A DNA stretch of 64,000 bases from positions 7,319,464 through 7,383,463 of the forward strand of contig CM049320.1 in the NCBI GenBank assembly GCA_026874595.1. Direction: 5' to 3'. Numbering within the stretch: position 1 is the first letter of the stretch; each line of letters starts with the position of its first letter. The notes under the pieces are model-generated. The model ran no database searches and was not told where the DNA came from. It saw only the letters and a program-made list of their open reading frames with translations. This document shows, piece after piece, positions 23,440 through 36,130 of this stretch. The stretch is from Sipunculus nudus (Eukaryota; Annelida; Sipuncula; Golfingiida; Sipunculidae). The position numbers and the translations under genes were made by a program.

Positions 23440-24236
23440 AACGAGGTTGTAAAATGAGTGATTTTGCAGCACTGAAGTTGCCGACCAAGAGCTACAAGTA
23501 TACACAGATAAGGACAAGACTTGCAATATATATGGACCAGGAGAAGTATTGCTGATTGGCTTTAATATGTAGGAAATAATGAATATTTTATGAATATATA
23601 ATTAAACCTGAGCAAGATATTGCCTGTATTCTAAATATAAGGAGCGTCAGGATTTGTCTGACATCTTAAAAAAATGTCAACAGGAAAGTGATTGAGAAAT
23701 ATTGTATAATTGTTATGCTATAAACAATTATTTTCAAAAATACCATTCCATATATACATTTTCTTGTGTTTCGTTAACTACAATATTCTGCTGAGTGATA
23801 TATTAATGCTATCGGCCTGCTTGAGCCTACCTGGATCCAAAGGTATCGCCGAATACAGCTAGTGAGTTGTAAGCTGCTACTGTCGCCTGTGTTCCTGTCC
23901 AAGCTAATGAATTTCGTATCTAACATTGAAAGCTAAGGACAGATGTTAATGACTGCGCTTGAATACCACATGCAGTTTGGAGTCAGATTTAAGAATGTAT
24001 AAAAAAAAACTCAAACTGAAATTTCTACTAAAATGACCAACCATTTACGTTCAATGATGTGTTTCCATTAAAACTATTAATTTTTAAAGTATATGTAAAG
24101 TACATTTCGCAGCAAGCCATGTCAGGATGCTGTTCAGCATTGTATAATAATGCAGCTAAACATGGTAACATTCCAGCTTAAACCCGATACAACCTATACC
24201 CATCTGAAAGAAAGTCAACCTGAAGGAGTTTTCTTA
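23440..24236. repeat. Repeat-unit downstream module
   Basis: Positions 23,440-24,110 match 34,925-35,600 and 45,490-46,150 closely, and the more divergent copies at 2,870-3,600. The remainder leads into the 3' end of the fucosyltransferase copy. No gene is seen. Confidence 0.7.
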
Positions 24237-25430
24237 TCAAAGATAATCGAGCTTTGCGTGTCCTTCATAATACACTTCTGCTGGGGTACAATCCTTTTCA
24301 TTCCAAAATTGGTCTATGTTTTCATAGACTTTATGAAAGTTTTTATGGGTGTGTAGAAATTCACATAAGTCTCAAATACCTGTTCCCTTTATTTGCACAT
24401 CATAATATTGTTTCCATTCAAAATATTGATTGTATAATGTAGTATTGGAATCAAGAAGTTTTAGGTATGCGGCTAGCCCAGACGGGGATTTAAAATCTGT
24501 AATATCGATGAATGAATGATTTGGAAGATATTTCTTGTAATCATAACCGCCCAGGACGACGGGTAACACATTCAGCTTAAGAATTCTCCAGAGTTTCTCT
24601 GATGCGTAATCTTTACCAATACCGTTCTCAAATGAAAGGTAAAATTTGTATCTGGCGTTCAGCATGGAATGGCAGAGGATTCTATCATCACAGGACAGCG
24701 TGCCACATCTTCCGTCTATATGCTTCGCAAGTTCCTCGACGTATTTCCCTCGGTGACTCCTTGTGACACAATGGCTTACAAACCATGCGACAAGTTTAGT
24801 TTTGCCTTTTGAATTATCAACCAATTTCCTTTCAGGAACATTCCCTTTTAGCTTTCTCAATGACCCGTAAGGAATATAAATATCAGAATCATGACTGTAT
24901 GTCTGTGTTAGGTTAAATATCCCATTGTACTGCGTTAACGGAATGGGGGTTCTCAAGGGGGACTCCCTGTTATAAAACACAAATAACTGGTTCGGATGAC
25001 GGAATTTTGGGATCTCCTCAACAGATGTTATATTGAACATGTTAACTATCACTGCATTGCTGCGGTTTATTTGTGAACGATCATTTGTTGTTTCACAGTC
25101 CCTGAACTTACAATTATGACGGCGGAAGGCTTCTTGTCCAAACCCGAAACCAAATGATTTGTCCTTGTAGTAAGCTGTCCAGAACAATATTTTCTTTATT
25201 CCTTTCTTACCTGTGAGCCCAGTCGTAGGGTTATTTAAAAAAATATGCTCTGAGATAGTTGATCCCTTGTCTGGCAGGTTAGTCAATGTCTTTTTGCCCC
25301 GAGACAGAACTGTAGCTTCGTATCCAATATGTCGATGTTTAGGCAGACAACAGGTCAAATTTAAATACAAAAGCCCTGCACAATACAGTATGCCAACACA
25401 TATTAGCAGTATATACATTTTAAAAACCAT
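24237..25430 (-). pseudogene. GT10 alpha-1,3-fucosyltransferase copy with premature stop
   Basis: The open frame of 352 codons starts at 25,430 with the same N-terminus as the intact gene: Met, a hydrophobic membrane anchor at residues 5-25, then a short stem. The donor-binding motif is present (Phe-Glu-Asn-Gly then Asp-Tyr-Ala-Ser-Glu-Lys-Leu), as is DFKSPSGLAAYL. Two defects are visible against the 36.7-kb gene: four residues (Val-Asp-Ile-Tyr) are deleted just before GRCG, and a Cys codon has become TGA at 24,372-24,374, removing the last 45 residues including a CxxC pair. The lost tail is still readable down to the ancestral stop at 24,237. Either a recent pseudogene or a shortened enzyme; the loss of conserved cysteines favours pseudogene. 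Confidence 0.88.
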
Positions 25431-25644
25431 CTTCCTTTATTTAAGTGGGCCTTGTCCTGTTTTTGAATATCGTGTTTCAAAAGACCTGACCTGTTGTAAA
25501 GACACAGACAGCTTTGTTGCGTAACACTTTGTAAATGGGAGTTCCGGTCTATGACTCGGGTCAGGTAGACGTGTTTTTTTTGGGAGCTCCAAAAGTGCTG
25601 CAGAGAATATTGGAAATTACGTACTGCTTGCGGACTAAAAACTC

Positions 25645-26487
25645 TTGAATATCACAGAAATAATGCCACCAAAGAATCCCAAGCAGGGAAACAATACAAT
25701 AGAGGCCTACACACTAAGAAAACACAGCCAAGCTTCGACGGAACATAGCGAAATGAGTGCCACGGAGAGGCATGGCGAGGAAGCCTCGCATGATGGACTG
25801 GAACACAAACAATATGAAGACATAATGGGTGCTATAAAGGGACTTCAAACACAGATAAGTGAATCTCGTACCACTATTATTGAGGAAATTTCTAACAAGT
25901 TTGATAACAAAATAAAAGAAATAGAGACTAGTTTGAATAATGCACATGAAGAAATGGAGGACTTGAAAACAGAAAACAAAAGATTACACGAGTTGATACT
26001 GAATGAGGGACAAGCACGAGATAAGTTAGAGAGCAGACTAGATGAAATAAAACTGGAGATGTTGCAGATTCAGCGGTATAACAGAGAGTTTAACATCAGA
26101 GTCAGTGGTATCAGAGAAGACAGAAATGAAAATGTTCGAGAGAAACTGGTAACGTTTATACAGGAAAACAACTTGATGCCGGGGTTAAACAGACCTGAGA
26201 TTGACCAAACTATTGAATACACACACAGAACGGGAATGAAACGGGCGGACAAACCCAGACAAATAATAGCTCGGCTTTTCAGCAGGGAGGTTAGGAACCA
26301 GCTGGTTGTAAAGGGAAAGCGTAGAGGAGAAAATGGGAGGAATGTGATCCAAGAGGATTTTACCAAAGAAGATTTTGAAAGAAGAAAGCTAGCTTTGCCA
26401 CGAATGCGAGAGGAACACTCGGCGGGGCGCAAAGTCAGGTTCTTCCGAGGCCAGCTAATTGTTGAGGGACAGGTTGTTCAAATTTAA
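25645..26487 (+). CDS. LINE ORF1 protein, L1-type RNA chaperone
   Basis: The open frame has 280 codons. The better start is the second Met at 25,663 (MPPKNPK, after ACAGAAATA), giving 274 residues; the upstream Met adds only six. The protein has a polar N-terminus, a predicted coiled coil at about residues 60-150 (heptad-like Lys/Glu/Leu-rich), and an RRM-like domain beginning FNIRVSGIRE near residue 148. A basic C-terminal domain follows, with KPRQIIARLF and an ending around GRKVRFFRGQLIVEG. This is the architecture of L1/Tx1 ORF1p, which forms trimers that bind the element RNA. There is no zinc knuckle. The frame is intact, unlike the ORF2 downstream. Family assignment is by domain pattern only. 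Confidence 0.85.
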   Translation: MNITEIMPPKNPKQGNNTIEAYTLRKHSQASTEHSEMSATERHGEEASHDGLEHKQYEDIMGAIKGLQTQISESRTTIIEEISNKFDNKIKEIETSLNNAHEEMEDLKTENKRLHELILNEGQARDKLESRLDEIKLEMLQIQRYNREFNIRVSGIREDRNENVREKLVTFIQENNLMPGLNRPEIDQTIEYTHRTGMKRADKPRQIIARLFSREVRNQLVVKGKRRGENGRNVIQEDFTKEDFERRKLALPRMREEHSAGRKVRFFRGQLIVEGQVVQI

Positions 26488-29262
26488 CTGACTGTTATTG
26501 TACTGCATACATCAAAAGACTGATGACTGTGAAAAGTGACTTTGTGAATATGATTTGATATGCTAATTTCAGGCATTGGAATACTAAAGGCTTGTTCAGG
26601 GTGAGTAGTCAAGTGTTGAAACCTGTGGTTTTCAGTCTGACACGTGGTGTCAACGTTTTTATTTAAGTGAGGTCTCAGGTGATGTTATTTTTTTTTGTTC
26701 TTTTTAATTTCTTGCATAGAAGGAATTAAAATAAAAAATTTAAATAGGTCTATTAAAAAAAGCATATATATATATATATAGTATAAGGCCATTTGGACTA
26801 AAAAGGGAATTAAAGATTATACAGTGGCGACACCAAACTAGTTATAAATGAACCAGGAGAAATTGGGACTTTGAAGATTTGTTCGCTTTTGCGAGACTAC
26901 TAGTCCCATGATGTGTAGGTCCCAAAAAAGCAGAGACTAAAGTGGGGATGAGAGACTTAATTTTATATTAACTGATTATGATGTCCAGCATCACGGATGT
27001 CAGCAAATACGTACTACCCTAGTGCAGCAGGTAATGAAGTTGTACAGAAGCTAAGGCTATAACTACAAGTATTATCATAACATGTGCAGGTTTAAAAAAA
27101 AAAAAAAAAATTGGCTGAAACCTTACTTTTTACCACTTGAACGTTTCATTCAATATTAAGTAATCCGTCGTCTTGACAAGACTTTTGTGCTTGATCTGTT
27201 GCACGGACGGCGATGGTTCCAAAGATGGACTAAGAGGACGGAATCCCAGACTTTTAAATTGGAAATCTTTTATCTGTTCTATTTTATGATGATGGAAACT
27301 ATGGACACTTTTCTGAACGGCAAAATACTTAGCTTTTCAAGCATAGATACAGATTGAAATGTATTTTTCAATTGATTGCTACAGCTAAAACTCTTAGAAT
27401 TATGCAAATGTATGAATATATAAGTTTACAACTAAGTAAATCAGTATGGGGAGTATATATAGGTTTAGGTTGATACTGTTTTGTCTTTCTCACAAAGACA
27501 CTAGCTCTCCGCATATTTCCTCAAACTGCTTGTTATACTAGCTTATAAAAGGTTGCTGAAGAATTTAATTTTGGTATATTTTTTTGGTCAATATTTAATA
27601 AGGATTGTGAGGTATTTAAGGATAGCATAGCTTCTTTAAATTGTGAGTGCCTTTTTTTTGTAGGTACATGAGTTAATTAAAACATAATATGAATTTTAAT
27701 TGATTTTATTTTCTATTTCTTTAATCCTAGCCACAAACGGTGATAAGGCTTTGGAAACAGGCATGTAAGAATCATATACAGAGACAGTAATTCTACAATA
27801 GATATTGGAAAGGTTGTTTGTTATATGGGGTATTATAGGGAGGTTTGTTGTTGAACAAAAAAAAAACCAACCTAAACAATCTACAAAAAAGAACAACTAT
27901 TTTTTTTTTTAAATTAATTAATTTACCTTTTATTTATTTATTTATTTTTTTTTGGTTATCAATTTTTTTTTATGGAAAAAATGTTTTACCAGTTGTGATT
28001 ACAATTTTTAATGCAGTATGGATAATATTATATTTTATTCAATCACCAACTGCAGCTATTCTGGGACAAAGGTTTAAAAGAAAATCTGGAATTGTTTGTT
28101 TAAAGTCCTGCATTACCACAGTCAAGGATATATATTTTACAGATAACATCCTTTCAATTTTAATCTTGTAGCCAGTTTCCTAGAATGGTGTATACAAAAT
28201 TTCTAGAGCTATATTATTAAGCAGATATACTGACCTGGTACTCTGTCCATTTGAATGCTGCATTGATGACAAGCATTTCCTGTAAAATGCATATGCACTG
28301 CAGTTAATAGAGGGGTGTAATTTATTGAAGATATGCTGAATTATTTTATCAGTCCTAATTGATAGTATAATGGCTGAATTATGGTGCATAAATAAGTAAT
28401 GTTGTATGCGGCAAACATTCCACCTATAAACCTTAAATAAATAAAGAAGTCTGACAGTTTAATCTAATGTATATTTTATAGGATTTTATGATTTCCATTC
28501 AGTGTTGTTTTATGATGGGACATCAAATGTAAGTATGCAAGCATATATTAGGGTATAGTATATGATCAGCCTACACAGGCTAGTTTGGAAATCTTGTTTG
28601 TTTTTGGTCATTTCTTAATAACAATTAGTCCATTACATACTTTTATTACCTTCTGAAAAATACTTTTAAATATGTAATCTGTATTACAACCTGTGCATAA
28701 GTATTACCAAATCTTTAGATATATTTGCATAAGTATAAATATGCACAAGTATACTGTACTCACATGTAGGCACATAATGTTATTTAGGGGTACAGATGAA
28801 GGTATGTAGGTGAGCATATCCATTTTGGCACAATCAGAAGAATTTTGTTTGAAGGGGCAGATAGTATAAAGCACATTATCGTGAACCCTAGATCGGGGGT
28901 ACATGCTTCATTATATATATGTTTTGACATGAGAATATTGATTCTTAAAGACATACATCTATATATAATAGATGAACTGATAGCATGGACACAGGTATCC
29001 AAGGTGAGATGCTACATCTTGGATATAGATAGGATCTTCATGATCCAAGTAATCTTCCTGTTGTTTATTTCTTTGACAGAACTGGAAAACAGGGAGAATA
29101 CATTTTTTTTCTTATTTTTTATGTTGACAGGGGTATATTTACAATTTAATATGTTTGTTTTAATGTTCCACATTATAAGTAGAAGTAAAGTTACTACTAT
29201 TTCATATTTAAGATATTGTGACTCTCAGATAAGATTAATAGGAAGTACAGAGACTGACTTTT
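26488..29262 (+). other. Long AT-rich spacer between LINE ORF1 and ORF2
   Basis: No domain is recognised on either strand over 2.8 kb, which is long for the ORF1-ORF2 gap of a typical LINE. It holds a short TA run (26,764-26,781), an A17 run (27,094-27,110) and T-rich stretches near 27,900-27,970. The A17 run could mark the 3' end of another insertion, but no start is clear. Whether the spacer is native or contains nested insertions is not decidable from this copy. Confidence 0.5.
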
Positions 29263-31158
29263 AGAGTAATTGGCTTGAATGATAGAGGACTTGGTAACCA
29301 ACAGAAAAGAAGATCAGTATTTAGATGGGCTAAAGTGAATAACTCTGATGTACTTTTTTTACAAGAAACACATAGCACCAAACAAAAAGAGAGCCTGTGG
29401 CAAAATGAATTGAATGGCAAAGCATATTTTAGTCATGAGAACTCATCCAGTAAAGGATGTGCAATACTTTTTAAAAGAAATTTAGAAATAGAAGATATAG
29501 AGGTACTCCACACATCAATAGATGGAAAAATATTAATATTAAAAGCTAAAATTAAACAAGTTGAGTATAAATTAATAAATATTGGAAATTATAGTGGGCT
29601 ACAAATGAATAAAGATAAGTGTGAAGGGATGTGGGTAGGAAGTAACAGAGAGAACAAAAGAAAACCCTTGGGAATTCTGTGGCCTAATAAACCTGTTAAA
29701 TTTTTAGGAATTTATATTTCATATAATAAAAAGGCAGCAGATGAATTAAACTGTTACTCTAAATTAAAGGAGGCACAGCATACACTCAATACTTTGAAAG
29801 GAAGAAATCTGACTTTGAAAGGAAAAATTCAGATTGTTAAAACTTTTATTATTTCAAAGTTCCAGTATTTTATTTCAAATGAGACTGCTCCACCTGACTT
29901 TTGTAAAAAACTTAATAAGTTAATATTTTCTTTCATTTGGAGTGGAGGAAAAGAGAGAATTAAAAGATCAAGATTAATGCAGGATTTAGAGAAAGGAGGG
30001 CTAAATGCCCCACATATTGAATCAATTATATTAACTTCAAGAATATCATGGATTAAAAGATACATTAAATCAGACAATCAAATCTGGAAAGCATTTTTTA
30101 ATTATTATCTTGAAACAGTATGTCCAAATATAGAAATTTTATTGAATAGTAATATGGATCCAAATGAAATAAACAAATTAAAAATTCCTAGTTTTTATAA
30201 AGAAATACTGAGAAGTTATGTAATCCTGCGCACAAATTACTTTGAAGTGGTCCCTGTAACACAACAAATAATATGGAATAATAAAATGTTAACATTATCT
30301 TCAGAACCTGTCTATTGGGAACGTTTTATAGATGCAGGCATCATTACAGGATCAGATTTATTTCTAAATAATTCTATTGTTCCTTTCAAACAATGGACAA
30401 ATAGAGGTATACCAGGAATAGATTTCTTGAAGTGGTATGCTCTTGTTTCCATGATAAGAAAAGAAAGTGTATGCAGGCAGGTTAACTCAGGAAATCCTCT
30501 AGACTTTTATATTTACATAGATAAATTTGTACAGGTAATAGAGATCTCCAATAAGATAATATATTCTACTTTTAAAAACATGTTGTTAGAAAAAGGGCCC
30601 TATGTTCCAAAAGTGCATATATATTGTCCAGACTGTGATATTAATTTAGAAAGAATATATTCACTTCCTGTAAAAATTTGTATGGATGTCAGATCACAGG
30701 TATTTCAATATAAATTCCTGAACAATTGTTTGGTCAATAATTATTGGTTATGGAAATGGAAAATTAAAGATTCCAACCTATGTACATTTTGTGATAAGGA
30801 ACCAGAGACTTTATTACATTTATTTTGGGAATGTGATAAAGTAGCTGATCTCTGGTCAGGGTAAGAAGTATGGGGTCGGAAACAGAAGATAATATTTGAT
30901 AAATGTTTATCAGTAATATTGTTTGGTGATTTTGATGCTTCAGTGAGTAGTAATTTAATAATTTTGCTGGCTAAACAATTCATAAACATCTGCAGAAATA
31001 ACAAAGAATATCCAACTTTACAGAAGTTACAATTTTTTATTTGGAGATATGTAAAAGTTGAATATATTATTGCACAAAGAAATAATAAAGTAGATAATTT
31101 TAGAAATAAATGGCAACCATACATTCAAGACAGAAATTTATTAGAATATATACTATAG
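29263..31158 (+). pseudogene. LINE ORF2 with deleted endonuclease/RT core
   Basis: The frame runs from about 29,263 to 31,158 with a single in-frame stop (TAA at 30,862-30,864). It opens with an apurinic-endonuclease start (IGLNDRGLGN, then LQETHS with the catalytic Glu), but the endonuclease stops after about 100 residues. At about 29,583 the frame jumps, without shifting, to the end of the RT domain (SGLQMNKDKCEGMW, KFLGIYI). After that come a long thumb/linker and a C-terminal Cys-x2-Cys ... His-x4-Cys knuckle near 30,780-30,830. The RT palm with its catalytic Asp pair is absent. A full Tx1/L1 ORF2 is roughly twice this length, so about 600 residues are gone. It cannot retrotranspose on its own. 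Confidence 0.85.
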
Positions 31159-31598
31159 TAGGACGTGCATGCATATACGAACATTTATATGTAGTATGTT
31201 TGTATGAAGATGTATGTATGTATATATATATATAGAGTGTGATATATCTATATATATGTATATTGGTATATATATGTATATGCGAGTAGAGTTATACTTT
31301 TATGAACACTTTGAGGATGTTGGTTAAAGCAATTTATTCTGGAAGTTGGCATAATATGTATTTTAGGGCAGGTCATGTTTAGGAGTCACACATGAGCAAT
31401 CCATTATTTGTATTTATTTAGTGGAATTGGTTTATCTATTACAAGGGTGGGATGGGGGTTAAAATGACTAATTTGAAGGTCAACAGAATGTAATGGAGTT
31501 GTATTGCATAAGGTACTTTGTTTTCCAATGAGCGTTTGTATATTTTCTGTAATGTACCATTGCAGTATGAACATATATTATTGATTAAAAAAAAAAAA
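31159..31598 (+). other. LINE 3' untranslated region and poly(A) tail
   Basis: AT-rich sequence with TA repeats (31,220-31,280) leads to a run of 12 A at 31,587-31,598. The A-run, directly followed by unrelated paralogous gene sequence, marks the 3' end of the LINE. Confidence 0.75.
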
Positions 31599-31945
31599 TC
31601 TATAAATGAACGATAGGGGAGATTTTTCATAAACTCCAAGGACCACGGGCACTATGTTCAGATTTAGAATTTCCCACAACTGTTCAGTGGCATATACCTT
31701 TCTCAAACGAAAGGTGAAATTTGTATTTTGCATTCAGCAGAGAACAGCATCGGGTTTCATTTTTACAGCATACTTGCCACATTTTCCGTATATATCCACC
31801 TGTACATGTTTGGTCAGCTCCGCGGCGTATTCCTCAAGATGGCTACTTGTAACACTGTTATCGTACCAGGCGACAAGATGTGTCTTCCCCCTTGAATAAT
31901 CAATCAAGCTTTGTTCAGTAACACCATGTAATAACACCAGGACAC
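31599..31945 (-). pseudogene. GT10 fucosyltransferase pseudogene fragment
   Basis: Minus-strand translation gives, in order, SLIDYSRGKTHLVAW, a helix ending VDIYGKCGKYAVK, and TEQLWEILNLNIVPVVLG. These match residues about 204-300 of the intact enzyme and almost exactly the divergent pseudogene at 22,714-23,395. It breaks off at the LINE poly(A) tail, so the C-terminal quarter (DFKSP onward) has been lost. A stop and frame change follow the KCG segment. It is clearly non-functional. Confidence 0.82.
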
Positions 31946-33380
31946 CATGTTAGCGGAGCAATTTATATTTTTTTTCTATGATTTGAAAATGGAGCATCCA
32001 CTGAACTATTCCACAAGGGTATTGTGTGCTCTGCTGTGAAAAAAAAAATGAACATGAGACGAGTCATTAGATCACCCATTATGTGCTTTACCATGCTAAA
32101 TGCAATAATTTAGTCAGAGTAATTAATAGACCGAGAGCTGAAGCATACAGTATATCAAATTTATTAGGCCGCTTGTGGATGCAAAGAGCCAAACATATCG
32201 CCTTATTTAGCCGGTAGGTTTAATGCTGCTTTTATCGCCTAACCATTACATAACATAAAGCCAGCCGATTTCCATGATAAGCGGCAGAATTATCAGCTCC
32301 TAACTCATACAATTATAACGGCGGAAGGCTTCTTGTCCAAACCCGAAATCAAATATTTTGTAAATTTTAGAAAACGTCTTGATAGTGTAAGAAAACCAAT
32401 ATTTAACATTGTATCTATTGTTACAGCCCTTCTTTTGTTAGGTTGTAATAGTCTGTGTGCAACTGCAAATTACTCATATCAGTAATATTCTATTAGAGAT
32501 ACAAACATGTTTGGTTTAGGCTGCCCATATGTTTTAAATCATAGCTGTGTAAAATATTCTGCTAAAGATTATAATTATTGAGATGATGAAGTCGATTTCA
32601 CTCTCAAAATGCTCTTTGTCCGTTTATTCACATGGTTATATTTTGTACAAAGAAGTTTTCAGAGCCACTGATTTAGCTGCCTTAAATATTCATGGTTTAC
32701 TATTTTTACAGAGGATGTGTAAAAATATAAACATGTTTCTGCTGTATGGGTAATTTACAATCTAAGAAGTAGACACACCTCAATAAGCTGTAACATAATG
32801 AAACATCTGGTTGAGAAGTATGCATCTCAGGTCGTCAAATACTTCTTACTTCTCTGAATTGCAGGTAGCCTTTGTGATTGTACTTATTTAATATTAACTT
32901 TTACCGGACAAAGTTATAACGTTGAGGACAATCTTGCTCTTTTAGTATTCGTAATTAATATATATGATTACTGATCCAGTTTACAGTGATGGGTAGATTG
33001 AGATTACTGAATTTCCTTAAAATTGTTTCACCATACAACAATTTAAGAGCTCCATGTTAATATGCTTCTACATTCCAACAAATTTTTCCTGCATATCTGA
33101 AACCCTACCTGTGTTCCCTAATTATAAGGCAAGGTGTGGCTATGGCCATTTGGAAGCCGGGTAATACACTGATAGCTAGGCCGATAGCATAAACAGTATC
33201 TTAATAGTAGTAGGCCTATGACATACATATATATATATTCTAATTGATGAAGCTCATACGAGACGTTTGTCCCAAATTTCCTCCGTGGCCAAGCCTCTGA
33301 TATGCACGTTCCTGGGGAATTGCTCTTTCGGGGATTATGGAATTGTGTCCTAAGTGGGCCAGTTCCCTTATTTCCTCCTT
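31946..33380. repeat. Repeat-unit flanking sequence, no gene
   Basis: Positions about 32,450-33,200 match 39,020-39,740 in direct orientation, with parts recurring inverted at 39,762-39,920. These are the sequences upstream of the fucosyltransferase copies. No coding sequence is recognised apart from the 50-bp remnant at 32,308. Confidence 0.65.
32308..32357 (-). pseudogene. Short GT10 fucosyltransferase remnant
   Basis: About 50 bases match the stretch encoding FGFGQEAFRR-N-C in the intact copies (37,642-37,690). The sequence on both sides is unrelated to the gene. It is a leftover of a deleted copy. Confidence 0.65.
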
Positions 33381-36130
33381 AATCCTGAGATATTTCACTT
33401 GAATATTCAAGGGACGATTCAATCTACAACAGATCATTCAATATATTTGTAGAACACTGTTAACCACTAGGGCTAGAGTAATACACCAAAGCTCCCATAC
33501 CATTACTAAAAACTCCCCTTAAGTTTTTTGAAAGACTTAACAAAATTCCAATATACTTGCACGTGTATCTCTTTTTCACAATTTGGTCTCTCTACAGGAA
33601 CCTGATCAGTCTGGAATAATTTGGATACAAGTCTTTTACCGGTCATAGATTAAATAATGACCAATACGGTCAATTGTTGCTTTGATATAGCTTAACACAA
33701 ATGAAACCAAATTTTGCAATAGCATCTTGCATAATGGCTAGAGCCAACCAAGGCTCGGGTTATGGACTCCCAAAGATGTTGTTCCATGTCGACACACATG
33801 CAGAAAAACCGGCACATCCAACCACAAACACGAGTATTAATCTCTGTGTATAATGGAGAATACTTGTACCTGCGTAGACCGAAAAGATAGGACAGATATT
33901 CACTATTTAGGTAATTCCAGTTCTCGACTTGAAGTAATGGGAACGTTGCCAATTGTGTCCTGAGGGGCCATTTTCCAAATTGTTTTATTTTTGCGAAAGA
34001 TATATCACAGCGCCACAGTCAATTATCAATCCGTTCCCCTATGTGTAGGTGTAGACCATTACCAGCAGAAGATCGAGAAATAGCTACTTATCACATTGTC
34101 AATAGATGCCAGTTGACCGATTATAATTTTATTGCATTTCAGTAAAGTGTCTGATACTTGTACAGCATTCAACTCCTCCTCTCTTGTGTAAGACTACACT
34201 GATTTAACGTTTATATCTAGGTTAAAAGTCATTGCTCTTTGGATAATTTAGACTCTTCCGCCTGTCTACAACCTCACCTTTATGCTATGTCTTCCAATTA
34301 GGATTAAACAAGACTAAAAAGAGGACTGGAAACCAGTCAATGAAAATAAATTTGACCTGTATGATTTTATAAAGTTAGGCTTGGTGGTGTACCGGTCATA
34401 CGATCGCGCGGTTTAATTGTTAATGAATGCTATTTTATTTGAGTAAAAAAAAAGCCTGCACCATGAACACCGCCTACACCCATTATCTTGATGTGCCTTT
34501 AAAGGGCCATGTTCCTGGTAAAGGTTTCGAGTACCTGTTAAACAGTACCTGTTAAAAAAGTAGCTTTTAGTCATTGATACACAGGCAATCTTTCTGTGGA
34601 AGGCTTTGTTTGGTTGTTATTTTCTTGGTGGTAAAAAATGAATGTTTATTGAAGCGTTGCACGCATGAGTAAACATTATTATGCATTTTGTTTTGTTGTC
34701 GAAGTTTGTGATCAGCCAGATTCAAAGATCATTCAAGCTGGTCGTCAAGTAAGTTTACAACGTTGATGTTAATGTAACAACTAATGATGAAACATTCTTT
34801 AAGAATGATATAAAGGGATAATTGCTATTAATGAGCAGCATTCTCTGTTGATGTTAAAATTGATGGACAGATAAACAGTGATAAACAAAATATGAATATT
34901 GATCACTGCAAAATGTATAATACGAGGTTGTAAAATTCGTGATTTTGCAGCACTTAAGTTGCCGACCAAGAGCTACAAGTATACACAGATAAGGACAAGA
35001 CTTGCAATATATATGGACCAGGACAAGTATTGCTTATTGGCTTTAATATGTAGGAAATAATGAATATTTTATGAATATATAATTAAACCTGAGCAAGATA
35101 TTGCCTGTAATCTAAATATAAGGATCGTCAGGATTTGTCTGACATCTTAAAAAATGTTAACAGGAAAGTGATTGAGAAATATTGTATAATTGTTATGCTA
35201 TAAACAATTAATTTTCAAAAATACCATTCCAACATACATTTTCTTGTGTTTCGTTAACTAAAATATTCTGCTGAGTGAAATATTAATGCTATCAGCCTGC
35301 TTGAGCCTACCTGGATCCAAAGGTATCGCCGAATACAGCTAGTGAGTTGTAAGCTGCTACTGTCGCCTGTGTTCCTGTCCAAGCTAATGAATTTTGTATC
35401 TAACATTAAAAGCTAAGGACAGATGTTAATGACTGCGCTTGAATACCACATGCAGTTTGGAGTCAGATCTAAGAATGTATAAAAAAAAACTCAAACTGAA
35501 ATTTCTACTAAAATGACCAACCTTTTACGTTCAATGATGTGTTTCCATTAAAACTATTAATTTTTAAAGTATATGTAAAGTACATTTCGCATGCAAATCA
35601 TATGAAAATAGTTTTAAAGTTAACACATAATGGATCATAGGGTCTTGAAGGTCTTTAATTGCAAACTTCTGGAATTTCAGCCTTCGAATTCAAATGCATA
35701 GGTATATTTTGATACTAATTTCGTTGAAAAACTAGCCAGTCTCCATTGATGCAGCATGATTATCACCTGTGCCTTGATAAAACATTAATTTCAGTTGAAT
35801 TTTACAAGTATCACTATATGCCAATCAAGGTACTCTTCAACATTCATATGATTAAATGATATATCAAAATATGAACTGAATTAAGCATAATAACATTATA
35901 ATATGTGACACACACATATGTTTATTAATATACACATTGTACAAACACTAGGAAAAGCAAATAAATATATATGTGGCTGTTCCATTTATTATTGTCATAT
36001 TTCTAGTGAACATCAATAATTTCATAAATTAAGCTTAAGTTAGTTTTTAACCTTTTTGACCTTTCGACAAATGACTTAAACGTATTATATATTGCTCTGT
36101 CTGCCTCAGGTTTTAAGTGTATGTCTAGAT
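33380..36130. repeat. Repeat-unit flanking modules downstream of the intact gene
   Basis: Positions 33,380-34,790 match 480-1,830 and 42,000-43,380. Positions 34,795-36,000 match 45,357-46,520, and 34,925-35,600 also matches 23,440-24,110. No gene is recognised. Confidence 0.7.

Larger units (their letters stand above)
25534..31598 (+). mobile_element. Tx1/L1-like non-LTR retrotransposon (LINE), internally deleted
   Basis: Homology to the upstream region of the other fucosyltransferase copies stops after TTGTAA near 25,533, which marks the probable 5' end. The element contains a complete ORF1, a 2.8-kb spacer, an ORF2 lacking the reverse transcriptase core, about 430 bp of 3' sequence and a poly(A) run of 12 (31,587-31,598). 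Immediately after the A-run comes a fucosyltransferase fragment. No target-site duplication is seen, because the two flanks come from different paralogous units; this implies a deletion or rearrangement at insertion or later. Confidence 0.85.

Noticed and set aside
27845-28171. 108-codon open frame inside the LINE spacer
   Set aside because: Ile/Phe-rich translation of T-rich DNA with no domain.
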